Below, in pieces: positions 1 to 12,400 of a stretch of DNA of 64,000 bases. Source of the DNA: Berberis thunbergii (Eukaryota > Streptophyta > Magnoliopsida > Ranunculales > Berberidaceae); the NCBI GenBank assembly GCA_003290165.1, contig QNQO01000684.1, positions 496,001 to 560,000 on the forward strand. The letters are read 5' to 3'. How positions within the stretch are numbered: the first letter of the stretch is position 1; each line of letters opens with the position of its first letter. Below the pieces are notes generated by a model. That model made no database searches. It saw nothing but the letters and a program-made list of their open reading frames with translations, and had not been told where the DNA came from. Both the position numbers and the translations under genes were made by a program.

Positions 1-344
1 TCATTATATCTTCATGAGGCTTAATCTCTTCCCCTTGAGAGAGGAGATTAGCTCTCCATGAATAATGAAAGTAAACTAAAAATTGAAGGAGATAATTGAG
101 AAAGAGAAACAATTGCTAAAAAATGGATAAAATGAAAGACAATAAATCTTTGAATGGAAGAAAACTTACTTCTACTTTAAGAGAAAATTAAAATGTAGGA
201 AACAAAGTAGTACATGCACTTCTCTATACTTTCTTCTCCACCAAGCAAAAATCTAAAGCTAAGAACACTAACAAAAAAAATCTCTAAAACAAGAACCACC
301 TCCCTTATGAACTCTACATATGAGGTTTTTATAGGTAAAAAGGG
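1..344. other. A+T-rich intergenic sequence, no gene seen
   Basis: No open frame with recognisable protein content and no element ends were found here. Confidence 0.4.
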
Positions 345-528
345 GTTGAGTGAAATAAGAAAACATGTTTGAGTGGAATAAGAAAACATGGTTGAGTGAA
401 ATAAGAAAATATGTTGGAGTGAAATGGAGAAACATGGTTGATTGAAATAAGAAAATGCGTTGGAGCTGAATTTGGAAACATGGTTGAGTGAAATAAGGAA
501 ATGTGTTAGAGTTGAATAATGCAACATG
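345..528. repeat. 46-bp minisatellite, four units
   Basis: Four degenerate units of 46 bp run head to tail. Each is itself a pair of related 24- and 22-bp halves of the type GTTGAGTGAAATAAGAAAAC / TGGAGTGAAATGGAGAAACA. The repeat keeps the minus strand open for over 110 codons, giving a repetitive Phe/Ser/His-rich translation that is a by-product of the repeat, not a protein gene. Confidence 0.8.
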
Positions 529-840
529 TCTTGTAGATATATTTTTTTATATGATAAAGTTGGTCATGTGGATGTCCAAATCTTAATGTTGATTTATTCG
601 TAATCCGTAGTTACCGATGCTTTATGGGTCTTGCCCTTGAAATTCTTTAGTCTTTATCAATGCATGTGAAATCCCAATGGGTTTTCTAGTTGTTGAATTT
701 AGCCTTATGATGCTACTTTGTGTATGATTTGAGATTAATGTTTTAATTCCTACAAAATATACATAATGAGATTTTTTATTGGACTTAACAATTGTATATT
801 TAGGGGTGTAAAAATCAATTTTTGGGTGCTTATCATAATG

Positions 841-1641
841 TTTTTGCTCCATTTGGAATCTTATCCATGTTGATCTGTTTTTTTATTCATGAGTGAGGTG
901 CGTCCCAAATGATACGAATGTGTTGATATTGGGGGGATTACTTAAGTTTTTGGCAAAATGAGCTATATGTGTCGAAGACGATGAGACTAAGGAGGTCGAT
1001 TGGTTTTGTCTTTGCAATTCGGGTTGAAGTATTTTGAGTGGATATGGTGGTTTATGGCTGGGGGAGGTAGAAATGAAAAAATGGGGTTAGGTTGGGGTTG
1101 AAAATTGCATGTGATAGTAATGGTGGGTTAGGGAGAGTGATTACCTAATTAGATGGAAAATATCATATTCATTTTATTGTATCTATAATATTATGAGTGT
1201 TTACCTAATTGTGTTTAAAAATGTTAAAGATGTTTACGGTGAGAATTGTTAGGATTTTTTGCGTAGTCCCTATGGGTTTGCATTAGAGCTTTGTGGAAAA
1301 AATATTATTTGTTAAGTTTTCAATTAAAAAAGGATTCTTAATAGTTTTCAAAAATTATAACTTTTGAAAGGAATTGTAAATAATTCTTCTCTGTTGGGAT
1401 TTTCTTTTTGATTATTCCTCTTTGTTTTGGGTGTTGATTTTGTGGGATCTAATGCCTTTGCTCCATTTGGAATCTTATCCATGTTGATCGATTTTTTAAT
1501 TTTTAAGTGAGGTGTATCCAAATGATATGAAGATCTTGATACTGTGGAGATTACTTAAATTTGTGGCAAAATGATTTGTAGGTGTCGAAGACAATGAGAC
1601 TAAGGAGGTCGATTGATTTTGTCTTTGCAATTCGGGTTGTA
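841..1641. repeat. Spaced direct duplication (about 190 bp, 611 bp apart)
   Basis: The block at about 841-1033, beginning TTTTTGCTCCATTTGGAATC, recurs at about 1452-1641 with scattered substitutions and small indels. Both copies contain GGTGTCGAAGAC-like and GAGACTAAGGAGGTCGATTG sequence. The spacer is unrelated A+T-rich DNA. No TIRs, LTR ends or coding motif were recognised, so the origin (segmental duplication or an unknown element) is open. Confidence 0.7.
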
Positions 1642-2389
1642 GTTGTCTTTTATATTTTGAGGGTTCAGGTTTAGAGGAAAAAAAATGGAGGGATGGAAAC
1701 ATGGAGGGAGAAAAAAATAAGGGGAGGATGAACAAAAAATGGGCAAATATGGGCGAGGGAGAGAAGAAAGTTCATCCATTGGTTATCACGTCAAAAGAGC
1801 TGAAGAAGATGGCTAGTTTGTAGAGTGGAGAATTGGATGAAGCATCGGTTCGTTTGCTTGCTAGAGAATCTTCTTGTGAGAGGGATATTGATGGAGAAGG
1901 AGAAGTGTGTCTGTGAGATAGATGAACAACAATTCTAGGGAGTCATGTTTGGAATAATTTTTTGACACTTCTACTCTTTCTATGAATGATGTTTGTGATT
2001 GTGTTTTAAAGAGAAAGAGTAAAACATATAAAAAAAATAAAAAATGACCACCAAACATGGCTCCTTAGACTTACTCATGGATGAAAGAGAGCCCGGATAA
2101 AGATATTGTATTAACTCAAGTTATTGCCAAGGATAAACTCTTGCCCCGTTAGTCATATATAGCCACGTTGGTCATATATAGTGTCTACAATAAATCAACA
2201 ATCTGTTTTGGTAGATTGATTTTATTTTACACAAACAAAAGGTTTCACCCTTAATCCAAACCCATTTATAGTGGGTAGGCATCAGGTCGGGTTGGCGGTT
2301 CTGGATCAAAATGCGAAGCCTACTGTACAGTTTCTACTCGGATGTAGTAATAGGAAAAGCTGGATGTACATAACATCTTTCTTTCAAAA
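1642..2389. other. Intergenic / promoter-proximal sequence
   Basis: No coding content was recognised. The stretch lies 1.4-2.1 kb upstream of the TTC27-like start codon and may include its promoter, but I cannot point to a convincing TATA box. Confidence 0.3.
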
Positions 2390-2502
2390 CCCTGTCTGTG
2401 ACTTGCTTCTTCCCTCTCCTCTCCGTCCTTTCTTCTTCCTCTTACCTGACCTCTTTCTTTTCACTCTCTCGCTTTCCAACTCAGTTTGTTCAAAACCGAG
2501 GT
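2390..2502 (+). other. Possible 5' leader exon of the TTC27-like gene
   Basis: A pyrimidine-rich tract (CTTCTTCCCTCTCCTCTCCG) typical of plant 5' leaders is followed by a good donor, GAG|GTAAAG, at 2502/2503. A matching acceptor, TTGTCTTGCAG, ends at about 3615, some 150 bp before the start codon. This is inferred from composition and splice signals only. Confidence 0.3.
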
Positions 2503-3768
2503 AAAGCTCCAAACTTTATCCTATTCTTTCTCAATAAATCTTTCAGTTTGTAGATTGTACTTGTATCTTGATTTTCAGCCGATTAGGGTCTTGGCACTTC
2601 ACATATAACCGCACTTTTAACTTCTCTTTGGGGATTTTGAGTCATGAACTGCTTTACCTATTCTATATGCTTAGTTCTCTAGTCTTTGAACTCGTAGCGT
2701 CTAAATATGCATGAATTCCTTTTGTGTGTGCGCGTGTACCGTGTTGGATATTGGTTGTTAAAGTAGCCTGTAGGTTCAATCTCCTAAAGGATGACAATGC
2801 TAGTAGATACATGTACAAATGATTGAATAAGATGGTTTTGTTGTGAACTGAGTACTGGGCATGTTTTCAAAATTTGCATGTAGTTCAGTAGCTTGTCGCG
2901 GACTAACTGTTGTGCTACGAATACCTTCCTTATAGGGTCCTATTTCGACCTCCACTTGTTTGAATAATTGTGCGTGACAATAGGATGCCTTTTTTTTTGC
3001 GTTGTATAGATTCATCTATTTGCCTGAACACACAAATTGTAATTTTGTTTTTCTGTTTGATTTTTTGTGGCACATTCTTTTCAGTACTCATAAAATCCCT
3101 TTCGGTATTCAAATTTGCATCCACTGCATCTCGTTCACCTCACTTTCCTCCACTCTCGAAAAGAAAAGGCCTTGTTCGTATTTCACCGCTCACAGTACCC
3201 AAGTATCAAGACTGAGCACTAGTATATCGTAGAGAGCTCAGTGGCCCCCTCTGTGAACTCCTCTCCAAGTTACCCCCATCAGTCACTATTACTTACACAT
3301 CATCTCAAACTAGAAAGTTGCTTGACTTGGACCCATGTTCAGCTATGGGATATTGCAAAAAAAATTGGTAAATGGTGTTATAGGCTGGCTGGAAGAGAAG
3401 AAACTCCGTGAATTCTTTCCTAATTTTGTCTTATGCAACCCTCAGGTGGAAAAGGTTGCACTTTGATTTAGTTGAGAAGTTGCGAGCATGTAAATTTTTT
3501 TTTTTTGAGAACAAAAGAAGCAATGCATTTCATGTTCAATTTCAAAGCTCAGTTCAAATGCATTGATTCCCATTCAAAGATATCAAGTACTAACACCTAG
3601 TTTTGTCTTGCAGTTGTTGCCTTGCAACTATTTCAACCCCGCCCAGTCTTCATCTCGTAGTAGTATATTAGTCAATCTAAAATCTGTATCTCCCATCTTT
3701 ACTGAGAAAACATAGCTACTCTGTTTCTGCATAATCTCTGTTTCTGCGTAACCGACTTTTTGTGTGCC

Positions 3769-6467
3769 ATGGCTGAATCTTCTTCTGAAATCCTTCTTGA
3801 TCTGGAGCTCCGTCTGTTTCGATGTTCCCACAGAACCACCAACACTCCAGCCGTCGTGCGAGAACATAATCCTCTTCATACCATGATCGAGAGTGTCATC
3901 AAATCAATTGAAAAGGGAGACTACATTGAAGCTTTGTCTTCTGAAGCTGCCCATTTTGTCTTCAATGGCACTGAAGATGAATCCTTAAAGTTCCAGTACT
4001 CTATTGATTCGGCAAACCAGTTTTATTCTCTAATAGAAAAGCAAATTGATTCCTTCCTCTTTCAAAGTGAGGCGGACAGGTCTTGCAGTGCTCTTCTTCT
4101 CATGTGCATTGGTGTCTCTGCCTTTCTAGCTTTTACACAGAACAATGTCACTGGGTGAGTCTGCATTACTTACTAATTCCTTTACTCGTTATTAGATTAT
4201 TTCCTAATGTTGTTAATTTGGTTTACTTGCAGACCTTGTAAAGATTTTCCTTCACTTCCATTTCCCTTTTTGCTGTTGTCCAAAGAAGATAAAAACGTTG
4301 GATTGGAGTGGGACATATGGGCCCGTAATCAGCTCATGTCTACCGGTTCGGAATTGCTCGGAAAGTTTTCAATTCCGCAGGTATTTTCATATTCAGGTTC
4401 AAGTTGTTAATGATAGAATACGACATACATACTAGTTTTATTGATTCAAATAGTAACATCTGTTTGTTTGGAGCACTTAAAGCATTCAGGCTCCCCTCTG
4501 TTTATTGCCAAAATATGTGGTTTTGTCAATGAAAGAGACAGATGACAATTGAACCCGACAGTGGCCTTTTTTGAAACCTTAGATGTGAAGTAACTACTTT
4601 CCCTAATGAGAAGTGATAAATTGATATCAAGACATAAGGGGCACTCTGATCATGTATTCCTTTAAGCTGCATCTTCTTACTTATATTTTCTAGTCTTTCG
4701 AGCAACCATGCATATTTTTCTCATTTGCACAGGTCATGAATGGCAATTATGGACATTCCAAGTAAATAACTTGGTTACTTTCCTTTGACATGGCACATTG
4801 GTCATTGTGGCTTCTTATTCTCGGAAAATAAACACATTTTTTCATATAATGCGTTGTTCATAAACTGAATTAATATTTAATTTCTTTTTTATACTCTCTG
4901 CAGTACATTGTGTATGCCAAGATGTTGTTAATGAAGACTAAAGATATCTCTTGTGAAGGAAACGGGTATTATTTGGTGGGAACTAGAAGCATTTCATACT
5001 GGTTGTCTAGGCTTCTTCTCCTTCAACAAAGAATTTTGAGTGATCTCTCCTCATCCTTATTTGATTTGTTGCAAGTATTGATTGCTGAAACTCAAGATCA
5101 CTTTGCCAAAGTGGAAAATGTTAAAACTTACTGGGGTTCCAGGGTGCATGAGGATGAAGCCTCAACTATTGTGTCAATGGCTCATTTGGAAGCAGGAATA
5201 ATAGAATACACCTATGGCAGAATTGATCACTCCAGGTGAGTTAACTGGCATTGTGTCTGTATAACTGAAGGGGTCCTAGACATTTGGACCTGCTCCATCT
5301 CAGGTCAAGCCCCATGGAAATTTTAATTAGATGGAAAAGACCCATTGCAGCCCTGAATCCTGATCTTCTTGCTCATGCAATTAAGGTTCAAGAACAGCTC
5401 AAAAATATATTCAGCCAATTAAGCACTTATCGACTAGCTGTGTGAGCTTGAATATGTCATTAAAACTCAAGCTCCATAGTTTATCCCCAGCCACATTAAA
5501 ATTTTATAGCAAGAACACTGGGAGAAAAAAATATTTTACACTACATATGCCTCAATTATTTTTCTAAAACTTCTAAAGAGAGTATTTTTCATGTTGCAAA
5601 CATTAGGATGATCAAAAAAATTATATTTTTCTCTTGGAGGAAATTTAATATTTATTAAAATACATTGATACAGAAGAATGAGGAAATACTATTGTTGGGA
5701 GAGTATTATTGCAGTTGAATAATGTCTTTGCCTTGTTTTTTCCCCTGAATAAATTTTGAATCTTCTCTAAAAAACATAATAAATAAAAATTTTCTAACTC
5801 CAACGATACATATGATATACCACATAGCTGATGTATGACTAAGTTTCTAAAAAATGCCTCTAAACAACCCTAAACTACTAACGCATTTCCAGCAAAATCT
5901 AATTTCTTGTTTCTGACACATCAGAAGTTGTTTTCCTTTTAATGTGCTTTTTCTTAGTTTGCTAATCTACTTTTTGTTTATTAGTCAGCATTTCAACGCT
6001 GCTGAAAATGCATGTGGGCTGAAGCTTTCTGTCACCGGAGTTCTTGGCTTCAGGACCCTGCATCAGGTTTTTTTTTTCCTTCCCTGTAAAAACTTCTTAG
6101 TATGGTGGCTGTTAGTACTTAAATTTTTTTTCTTCTAATTGCAAAGGTCGAAGCAAAGGCACAGAGGGTGCTTGTTACAAATACCGTTGTGTCTCAGAAG
6201 GGTGATGCACGTCTTATTGGGAGCCCTAAGCAACAGAGCAGTGGATCTACTTTCGGTGAAGATAAGTTGGGTTCACATTCTCATGAATCCAACGAGGCTT
6301 CTGATATATTGATTATTCCAAAACTGTTGGAGAATGGGAATGATGCTAGTATTGGTGCTAATGACCCTCAATATGGTTTCACTGCTGCTTTGGAGGAATA
6401 CAACAGGAAGTGATATTATCACAGTGCCTTCTTATTGAAAAGAACAGTCCAGACGGAGAAATGCAGA
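3769..6467 (+). CDS. TTC27: TTC27-like exons 1-5 (N-terminal helical region)
   Basis: Exon 1 opens with an acidic/helical stretch (LLDLELRLFRCS) and a conserved-looking EKGDYIEALSSEAAHFVF segment. Exon 2 carries SKEDKNVGLEWDIWARNQL, exon 3 the SISYWLSRLLLLQQRILSDL helix, exon 4 CGLKLSVTGVLGFRTLHQ, and exon 5 a low-complexity linker followed by ALEEYNRK. The frame breaks just after NRK and resumes one base back as ILSQCLLIEK, then joins exon 6 (RWDMAPFIEAVDAQ) in correct phase. Introns 1-5 are short (78-938 bp). Intron 3 (5236-5984) and intron 5 (6468-7405) hold only A+T-rich sequence and microsatellites. Confidence 0.85.
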
Positions 6468-9400
6468 GTATGTATCTTGAACTTTATACAGGCATACATG
6501 CTGCCTTTGTTTTACATAGTCATCATTGTAGTTACTTTATATCAGGAACAATCTATTGTGCTTATATTAGGATTAACAAGTTGCATTCTTTCTTTGAGAT
6601 AATACTATTGTTAGTTTTCTATTCCCATGCACCTGCTTGCTATTCTGGAATGTCCAAGTTTGTCCTTGATAGCACGATACATCTAAAGTGAATTGTACAG
6701 GCATGCTTTGATTTCAAATATGTATAAATTCAAAGTAAATTACCGAAATATGTTTTAACTTCAAATAGAGATCTAAGATATGGTGTTAGTGACCAAACCA
6801 TCTTTCTCTTCCCTTTCGCATAGGGTTAACATTTCCAAATATTCAATGGATCATCTCGCAATTTTTTGTCTTTACCAAATCCAATATGCCCTACATCTAT
6901 ATGCATTTCTATATTAGACAAAACACCTTGTGTAGGAAGCCGCTTCGAAACCAACTCGTTGGAAAAAGAAGTTTTGAAGAGTATGAGATTCCTACAAATC
7001 AATTTTCAGGGAAACTCCTCATTCCCTCCAACATAAGAAAGGAGTACCCAAAGTGTTTATATACAGAAGACAAGAAGTTGAAAGGAGTTGCTGAAAGTGA
7101 GGTAGTCGACGCTGATACGGTCATATATATATATATATGTATTTGACATTTATTGGGCCTTAGGCTATGATTGGAGGTGAAGGTGGTACATATATATAAT
7201 GATTGAATTTATAGTGAGGTGAAGGTGGTACATGCATGCATGCATGTATGTATGTATGTATGTATGTATGTAAGATGAAGCTTTGTTATTCTGGGTGTTT
7301 CTGTGATTTGTAGCCTGTTTTATTCTTCTTGTGGAAAATTTTGCTTATCTATTACCTTTGATATATGCACTTGAAATGACCTTTATGTACTTTGTTTATA
7401 TCCAGGATGGGATATGGCTCCCTTCATAGAGGCTGTTGATGCTCAAAAGATTTCTTGTTTTATAGTAAGTATTATCTCATTCTCTTGCTCAACAGTTTTG
7501 TTAAACATCTTAGGAAGAAAACTCAAAAGCCTTCCTATAAAATGAGAAAGCACGTGTACAGTAACCATTGATAAACGTTTGCCCTTTATGCAACCCATTC
7601 AGTCTGTCTTTTATCTTTGTCTTTTTATTTAGAGATTAGAGTTTGGGCTTAAAGGGACAAATTTCTATTTTGACTTCCTATTTAGGACCCACTTATTTTT
7701 ATTTACAATTAAGGACACTACATACACATGACTAAATGAAAACTATATTGTTTAAGCTGAAATTTTGAGGAAAATTTAGGATTCACATCAGAAACAAGAT
7801 GTTAAAGCTTTAGCTTGTTTTGACATGCGTGTTAAAAGATTGTTTAGGGACACACTAAGTTATTGGTTACAATTAAGGGCATTGTTAAATTAAAAAAAAT
7901 GTTTTTTAGTTTGTTTAAGCTGAAAATTTGAGGAAATTACTAATTAACGTGTTCCTAAACTGCCAATCCCCTCCCCCCTCTCAAATAAATTTTTTAAAAA
8001 TATTTTTTTCAGTACACACCATGAATGTATTGATTGAGATAAAAAAAAAAAAGTGAGTGAGAAGCTCACTTACAATAGACAATAATAAGAAGAGAACATT
8101 ATCTCTCAAAGGCCATATTCTGGATAGTGCTCTGAGCTGATCCCCTATGCCAAATGTTCTCCTTCAATGATATGGAACACTCAGTGGAAATAACCTACCC
8201 TAAAAAATTCATCTATTTTTTTTTTCCTTCCACAGAGCCCATGTGACAAAGTGAAATCCCTTTACTCCAAATCCATTTTCTAACCCTAGAAAGGTTGATA
8301 TGCTTCCACCCGACTAACCAATCTCTATTGGATCCCTAAACTGGCCAGGACGCTGTGAATTCCGTAAGACCCTAATTCTTTGGAATATGTAATGTTCATA
8401 AGGATGTGATCAACCGTTTCTTCATCTCGGTTGCAAAGTACGTAATGGTCTGGGATCTGAATCCCGCTTCTTTTCAAATTAGCCAATATAAAAGTCCTAC
8501 CTTGATTCCTTGAATGACAGTCCACAAGAAGAAATTCAGTCTAGGAGGAAAGTGCTTGTTCCAGATCTTCTTGTTGTTATCATGTGTAATCTTCTCAGCG
8601 TTCATTAATCATCTGTTATCTCATTAGTAGCTTAATGGACTTTGGCTTTCACATATAAAATTTTGGAATAGCTCAACAACATCCAATGTAACATAACATT
8701 TCCAAGACTATTCCTGTAGCGGATCACCTAATTAAAAGGAAAGAGCTCATCCCTATTCTGTCTTTCATGTGCAATAATGTAGAAAATAGGTGGATCACAC
8801 AATGTAGATTGTTGACCATCAAACTGTGATTTAGGTCATACGGAAAGAAAGAAATAGAGAATCTTGTATAATAGTGTGTGAGATAGCCTCTTTCAACTGT
8901 TTTGCTATTTGATTAGTAAATCCTTTGTTTTGCCTAATAATATTAAATTATTAATACCAAAAAAATAAAAAAAAATCAGCCCTTTTCGTTGGAGGACCAG
9001 TATGACAGGAATTCAGGGCGACTCAGAGGGTGGTGGTGAATCATGGTTTGACTTATCAATTATGTTTAGGCCTTGGTCAAATGGAGCAAGTTGGACTTCA
9101 AATCTAGTAAATCAAATAGGCCTTAAGAAATATATCATGATTTTATATGAACGGAGAAATAAAGATGAAGTTGGAGGATTGTAGTGTCAAAGAAAAACAA
9201 TGGATGTGTGAAGGGGGGAGGGGGAAGTGAAGAATTGGCTCTAAAAGAGTTATGATTTGATACGAAGCAAGGTGGGTTTTGGGTATTGATTCAGAGCATC
9301 CAAACGAATGTCTACACATACCACCTAGGATGCACGGACACGGATATGATACGACGACTCGGCAATTTTAAAAGAACTACTCAGCGACTCGTCAAACCTT

Positions 9401-12400
9401 AATATTTTTTATTATTTTTTATAACTACAATAATGAATGAACATGCACGGTCATATATTTGATTAATTGAATGAACATGCAAGGTAGCATAATTGCTTCT
9501 TCACTTGTTCAACTATTTTCTATGATCCATTTATAGTCATTGCACTATTCTCACCACCCAAAACAACATACCCATTAACTTCATTAGACTGAATTAGAGG
9601 TGAACTCAATTGTTCATCTCCAATCATCTTTGATGAATGGTCAGAAAGAGCATTTAGAAAATAATTTTAAATAACAATATAAGTACTTGACCGCCAAGAT
9701 AGTAACATACATACATTACATTCAGTCCAAGCTGCAAAATTGTGCAAGCAACCCACATACTAAAAGAAAATTAAACAACAAATATTGATCGAGCCACAGA
9801 GACCCCCATTATTAGATCATCATGTTTTACCTGCCCACCCTCATGGTCACAAGTGTAATGTATTTGGGGACCAAAGTCGCGAGACAAAGTCATTGAAGTG
9901 TGAAGAATGGGATCATCTCCAACATTAAAACAAACTTAAGAAGAAGTGGGAAGAACGATGATGGCTGCGGTCTTGTGCGCTGATGGCTGTGGTCTGCTGC
10001 GATGATGGATGCGATCTTGGCTGCGATGATGGCTGCGGTTGATATGAACTGAATGAAAGGAAGAGGAAATCAACTCAATTGTGATATGAACTGAAGAAAA
10101 GATGAAGATATTCAGCTCTGTTTTATTGAGAGCTGCGGTCTTGTGCGCTGATGGCTGTGATGATGGATGTGGTCTACTGCGATGATGGATGCGATCTTGG
10201 CTGCGATGATGGCTGCGGTTGATATGAACTGAATGAAAAGAAGAGGAAATCAACTCAATTGTGATATGAACTGAAGAAAAGATGAAGATATTCAGCTCTG
10301 TTTTATTGAGAATGAATGTATTCTTTGTAAAAAATGTACAGACAGGTATTCGAGAGACCTGTTCCTCTCCTATGAGCAGAAAAATCTCCTTTTTTTTCCC
10401 CTAAACTACTCTCTATTTCTATTTATAAGCGTACCTTCCTCTTGCTAGCTCAATAGCCAGCCAGCTCACTAACAATGCAACTAACCAACTTGACAATCTG
10501 TTTCTCAATTTGTATGTTATATCAGTTTTAGCTATTTCACTTATTCTTTCTCTTTGCATAAGTGAACTTTATAGGGGGCCTATCATTACTCCCGCCCCAA
10601 AGACGCACCTTGTCCTCAAGGTGGAAAGAAGGAAACTGCTGTTGTAACAGACTAAAAACCTCCCAAGTGGCTTCATAAGCTGGTAGACCTTGCCACTTGA
10701 TTAAAATTTCTATCGCCCCCGGCTCACCCTGACGAACATCCGAGACAGATTCAGGTTGTACCTCCAATTCAAAATCAGTGTTTATCTGAGGAGGGAGGGG
10801 ATTTAATTGAGGACAAGGTCCTTAAGCTCGGCGCAACTGAGATACATGGAACACTGGGTAGATCCGTGTGGAAGGAGGTAGATCCAATCTATAAGCCACA
10901 GATCCTACTTTAGCCAGAATCACATACGACCCATAATATCTAGGTGATAATTTCTGATAAGCTCTCCTAGCCAATGACTGTTGGCGGTAAGGTCTGAGTT
11001 TTAAAAATACCCATTCTCCCACCTCAAATACTTCATCCTGTCTGGATTTATCAGCAAACCATTTCATACGCTGCTGCGATCTTGGCTGATCTGCTATAAT
11101 GATGGCTGTAGGTCAGTGTTCTCGTCCTCTCTTATTTTTCTTCTTCTTCTTCTTTTCTTTTTTTGCTCTGTGTGATTTAGTTCAGGGTGGAGATTTGCTC
11201 TGTGTGATTCAGTTCAAGGTGGAGGCGAAGACCCAAACAACACCTCTTCTCTTCCTATCCTCTTCTTCTTTCACTCATCTTCTTTCTTTTTTTCCCCTTC
11301 TTTCTTTTTTATCCCCTTCTTTCTTTTTTCTTCCTGCTCTCTGTGCAATTGAGTTTAGGGTGGAGAAGAAGACTCAGTGCTATTTGCAGCCAAATCAAGC
11401 CAAAAAAAAATCTCTGTGTCCAAACCGAGTCTTGACCGTGTCGAGCACGTGTCTGACCAAGTCAACGTGTCAGAATTGTTGACCACGTGTCGAATACGTG
11501 TCGGGCACGTGTCGATCATGTGTCCATGTCCGACACGTATTTGACTCGGAAAACAGAGGTTTTCCGAAGAGTTTGTGCATCCTTGCCTACCACATGCTAG
11601 AAAAGACAATCAAGCATTTCTAATATCTCGCAAATATGTATTTTGTACTTTTATAATTATTGTTATTAGTAAACTTTCATTATTTAAAAAATAAAAATAA
11701 ATTGACAGTTGTTTGCAATGTCTTTATTTTTCCTTTTGCAAATGTAACAATTTCCAAAAGGTTTATTTTATTTTTATTTCATTAACCAGGTACATCTCTT
11801 CTTAACCTATTACCCCTTTGCTTAAAACATGCCTCGTTTGGTTTAAGGCATAGTGGTGTACATGATGAAGTGGGTGTTACTGAAGAACAGTCCCATAAGA
11901 TTCATTTTCATTCCTTTTAGTCCTTATTTGTGCTTCAATTTCTAATGATAGCATGGGTATATTTTTCGTGTTTAGATCTTGACAAGATAAATTAAGAGAA
12001 AAATGCAGGCCCCATGAATGTGGAGGGTTACGCAAGATGGTTGAAATTTATTTATTTTCAAGAACTATGTTTTTCAATTTAAAATTAAATATGATACCTG
12101 TTGTTAAATACTTATTATATCACTTTCTTATTAATTTGGAAAAACTAAGTAAACCTATGGATTAAGCATGTTTGCTGTTGCTAAAATCCTTTGAAATCCT
12201 GTCTTTTGTGGTAATTTCTGTGTTAGAGATAAGCAAGTTCATTACTTCTCTCCTAGTCCTAACACGGTATGCAGTAAGTGGCTTATACTGTGGTATTGTC
12301 AGCATTACTGTGTAATGCGAGACAATCCTGAATTTATGTTTATCTCGTCTGTAGGCTGCCATATAAACTTTTTCCTAGAGACTCAATTGTTTAGCATCTC

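Larger units (their letters stand above)
9325..11585 (-). mobile_element. hAT-2 family element carrying a Ty3/gypsy fragment
   Basis: The left end CTAGGATGCACGGACACGG and right end GTGCATCCTTG are inverted repeats of the ends of the elements at 24212 and 55350. Flanking 8-bp TSDs match at seven of eight bases: CATACCAC at 9317-9324 and CCTACCAC at 11586-11593. The subterminal regions are full of CGTGTCGGACACG-like motifs in both orientations, as is usual for hAT transposase-binding arrays. No transposase frame was seen. The interior is instead gypsy sequence (9.9-11.1 kb), so this is a non-autonomous carrier lying in reverse relative to the 55-kb copy. Confidence 0.8.

Noticed and set aside
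177..527. 116-codon minus-strand open frame
   Set aside because: It is produced by the 46-bp minisatellite; the translation is purely repetitive.
6410..6424. GTGATATTATCACAG as an intron that would remove the TGA
   Set aside because: Fifteen nucleotides is far below any plant intron, and removing it would delete conserved ILSQ codons.
6886..7146. 86-codon plus-strand frame in intron 5
   Set aside because: No recognisable domain, ends in an AT microsatellite, and the flanking exons already join in phase without it.
11099..11482. 127-codon plus-strand frame
   Set aside because: Pyrimidine-rich low-complexity sequence inside the hAT; Phe/Leu/Ser runs are compositional.
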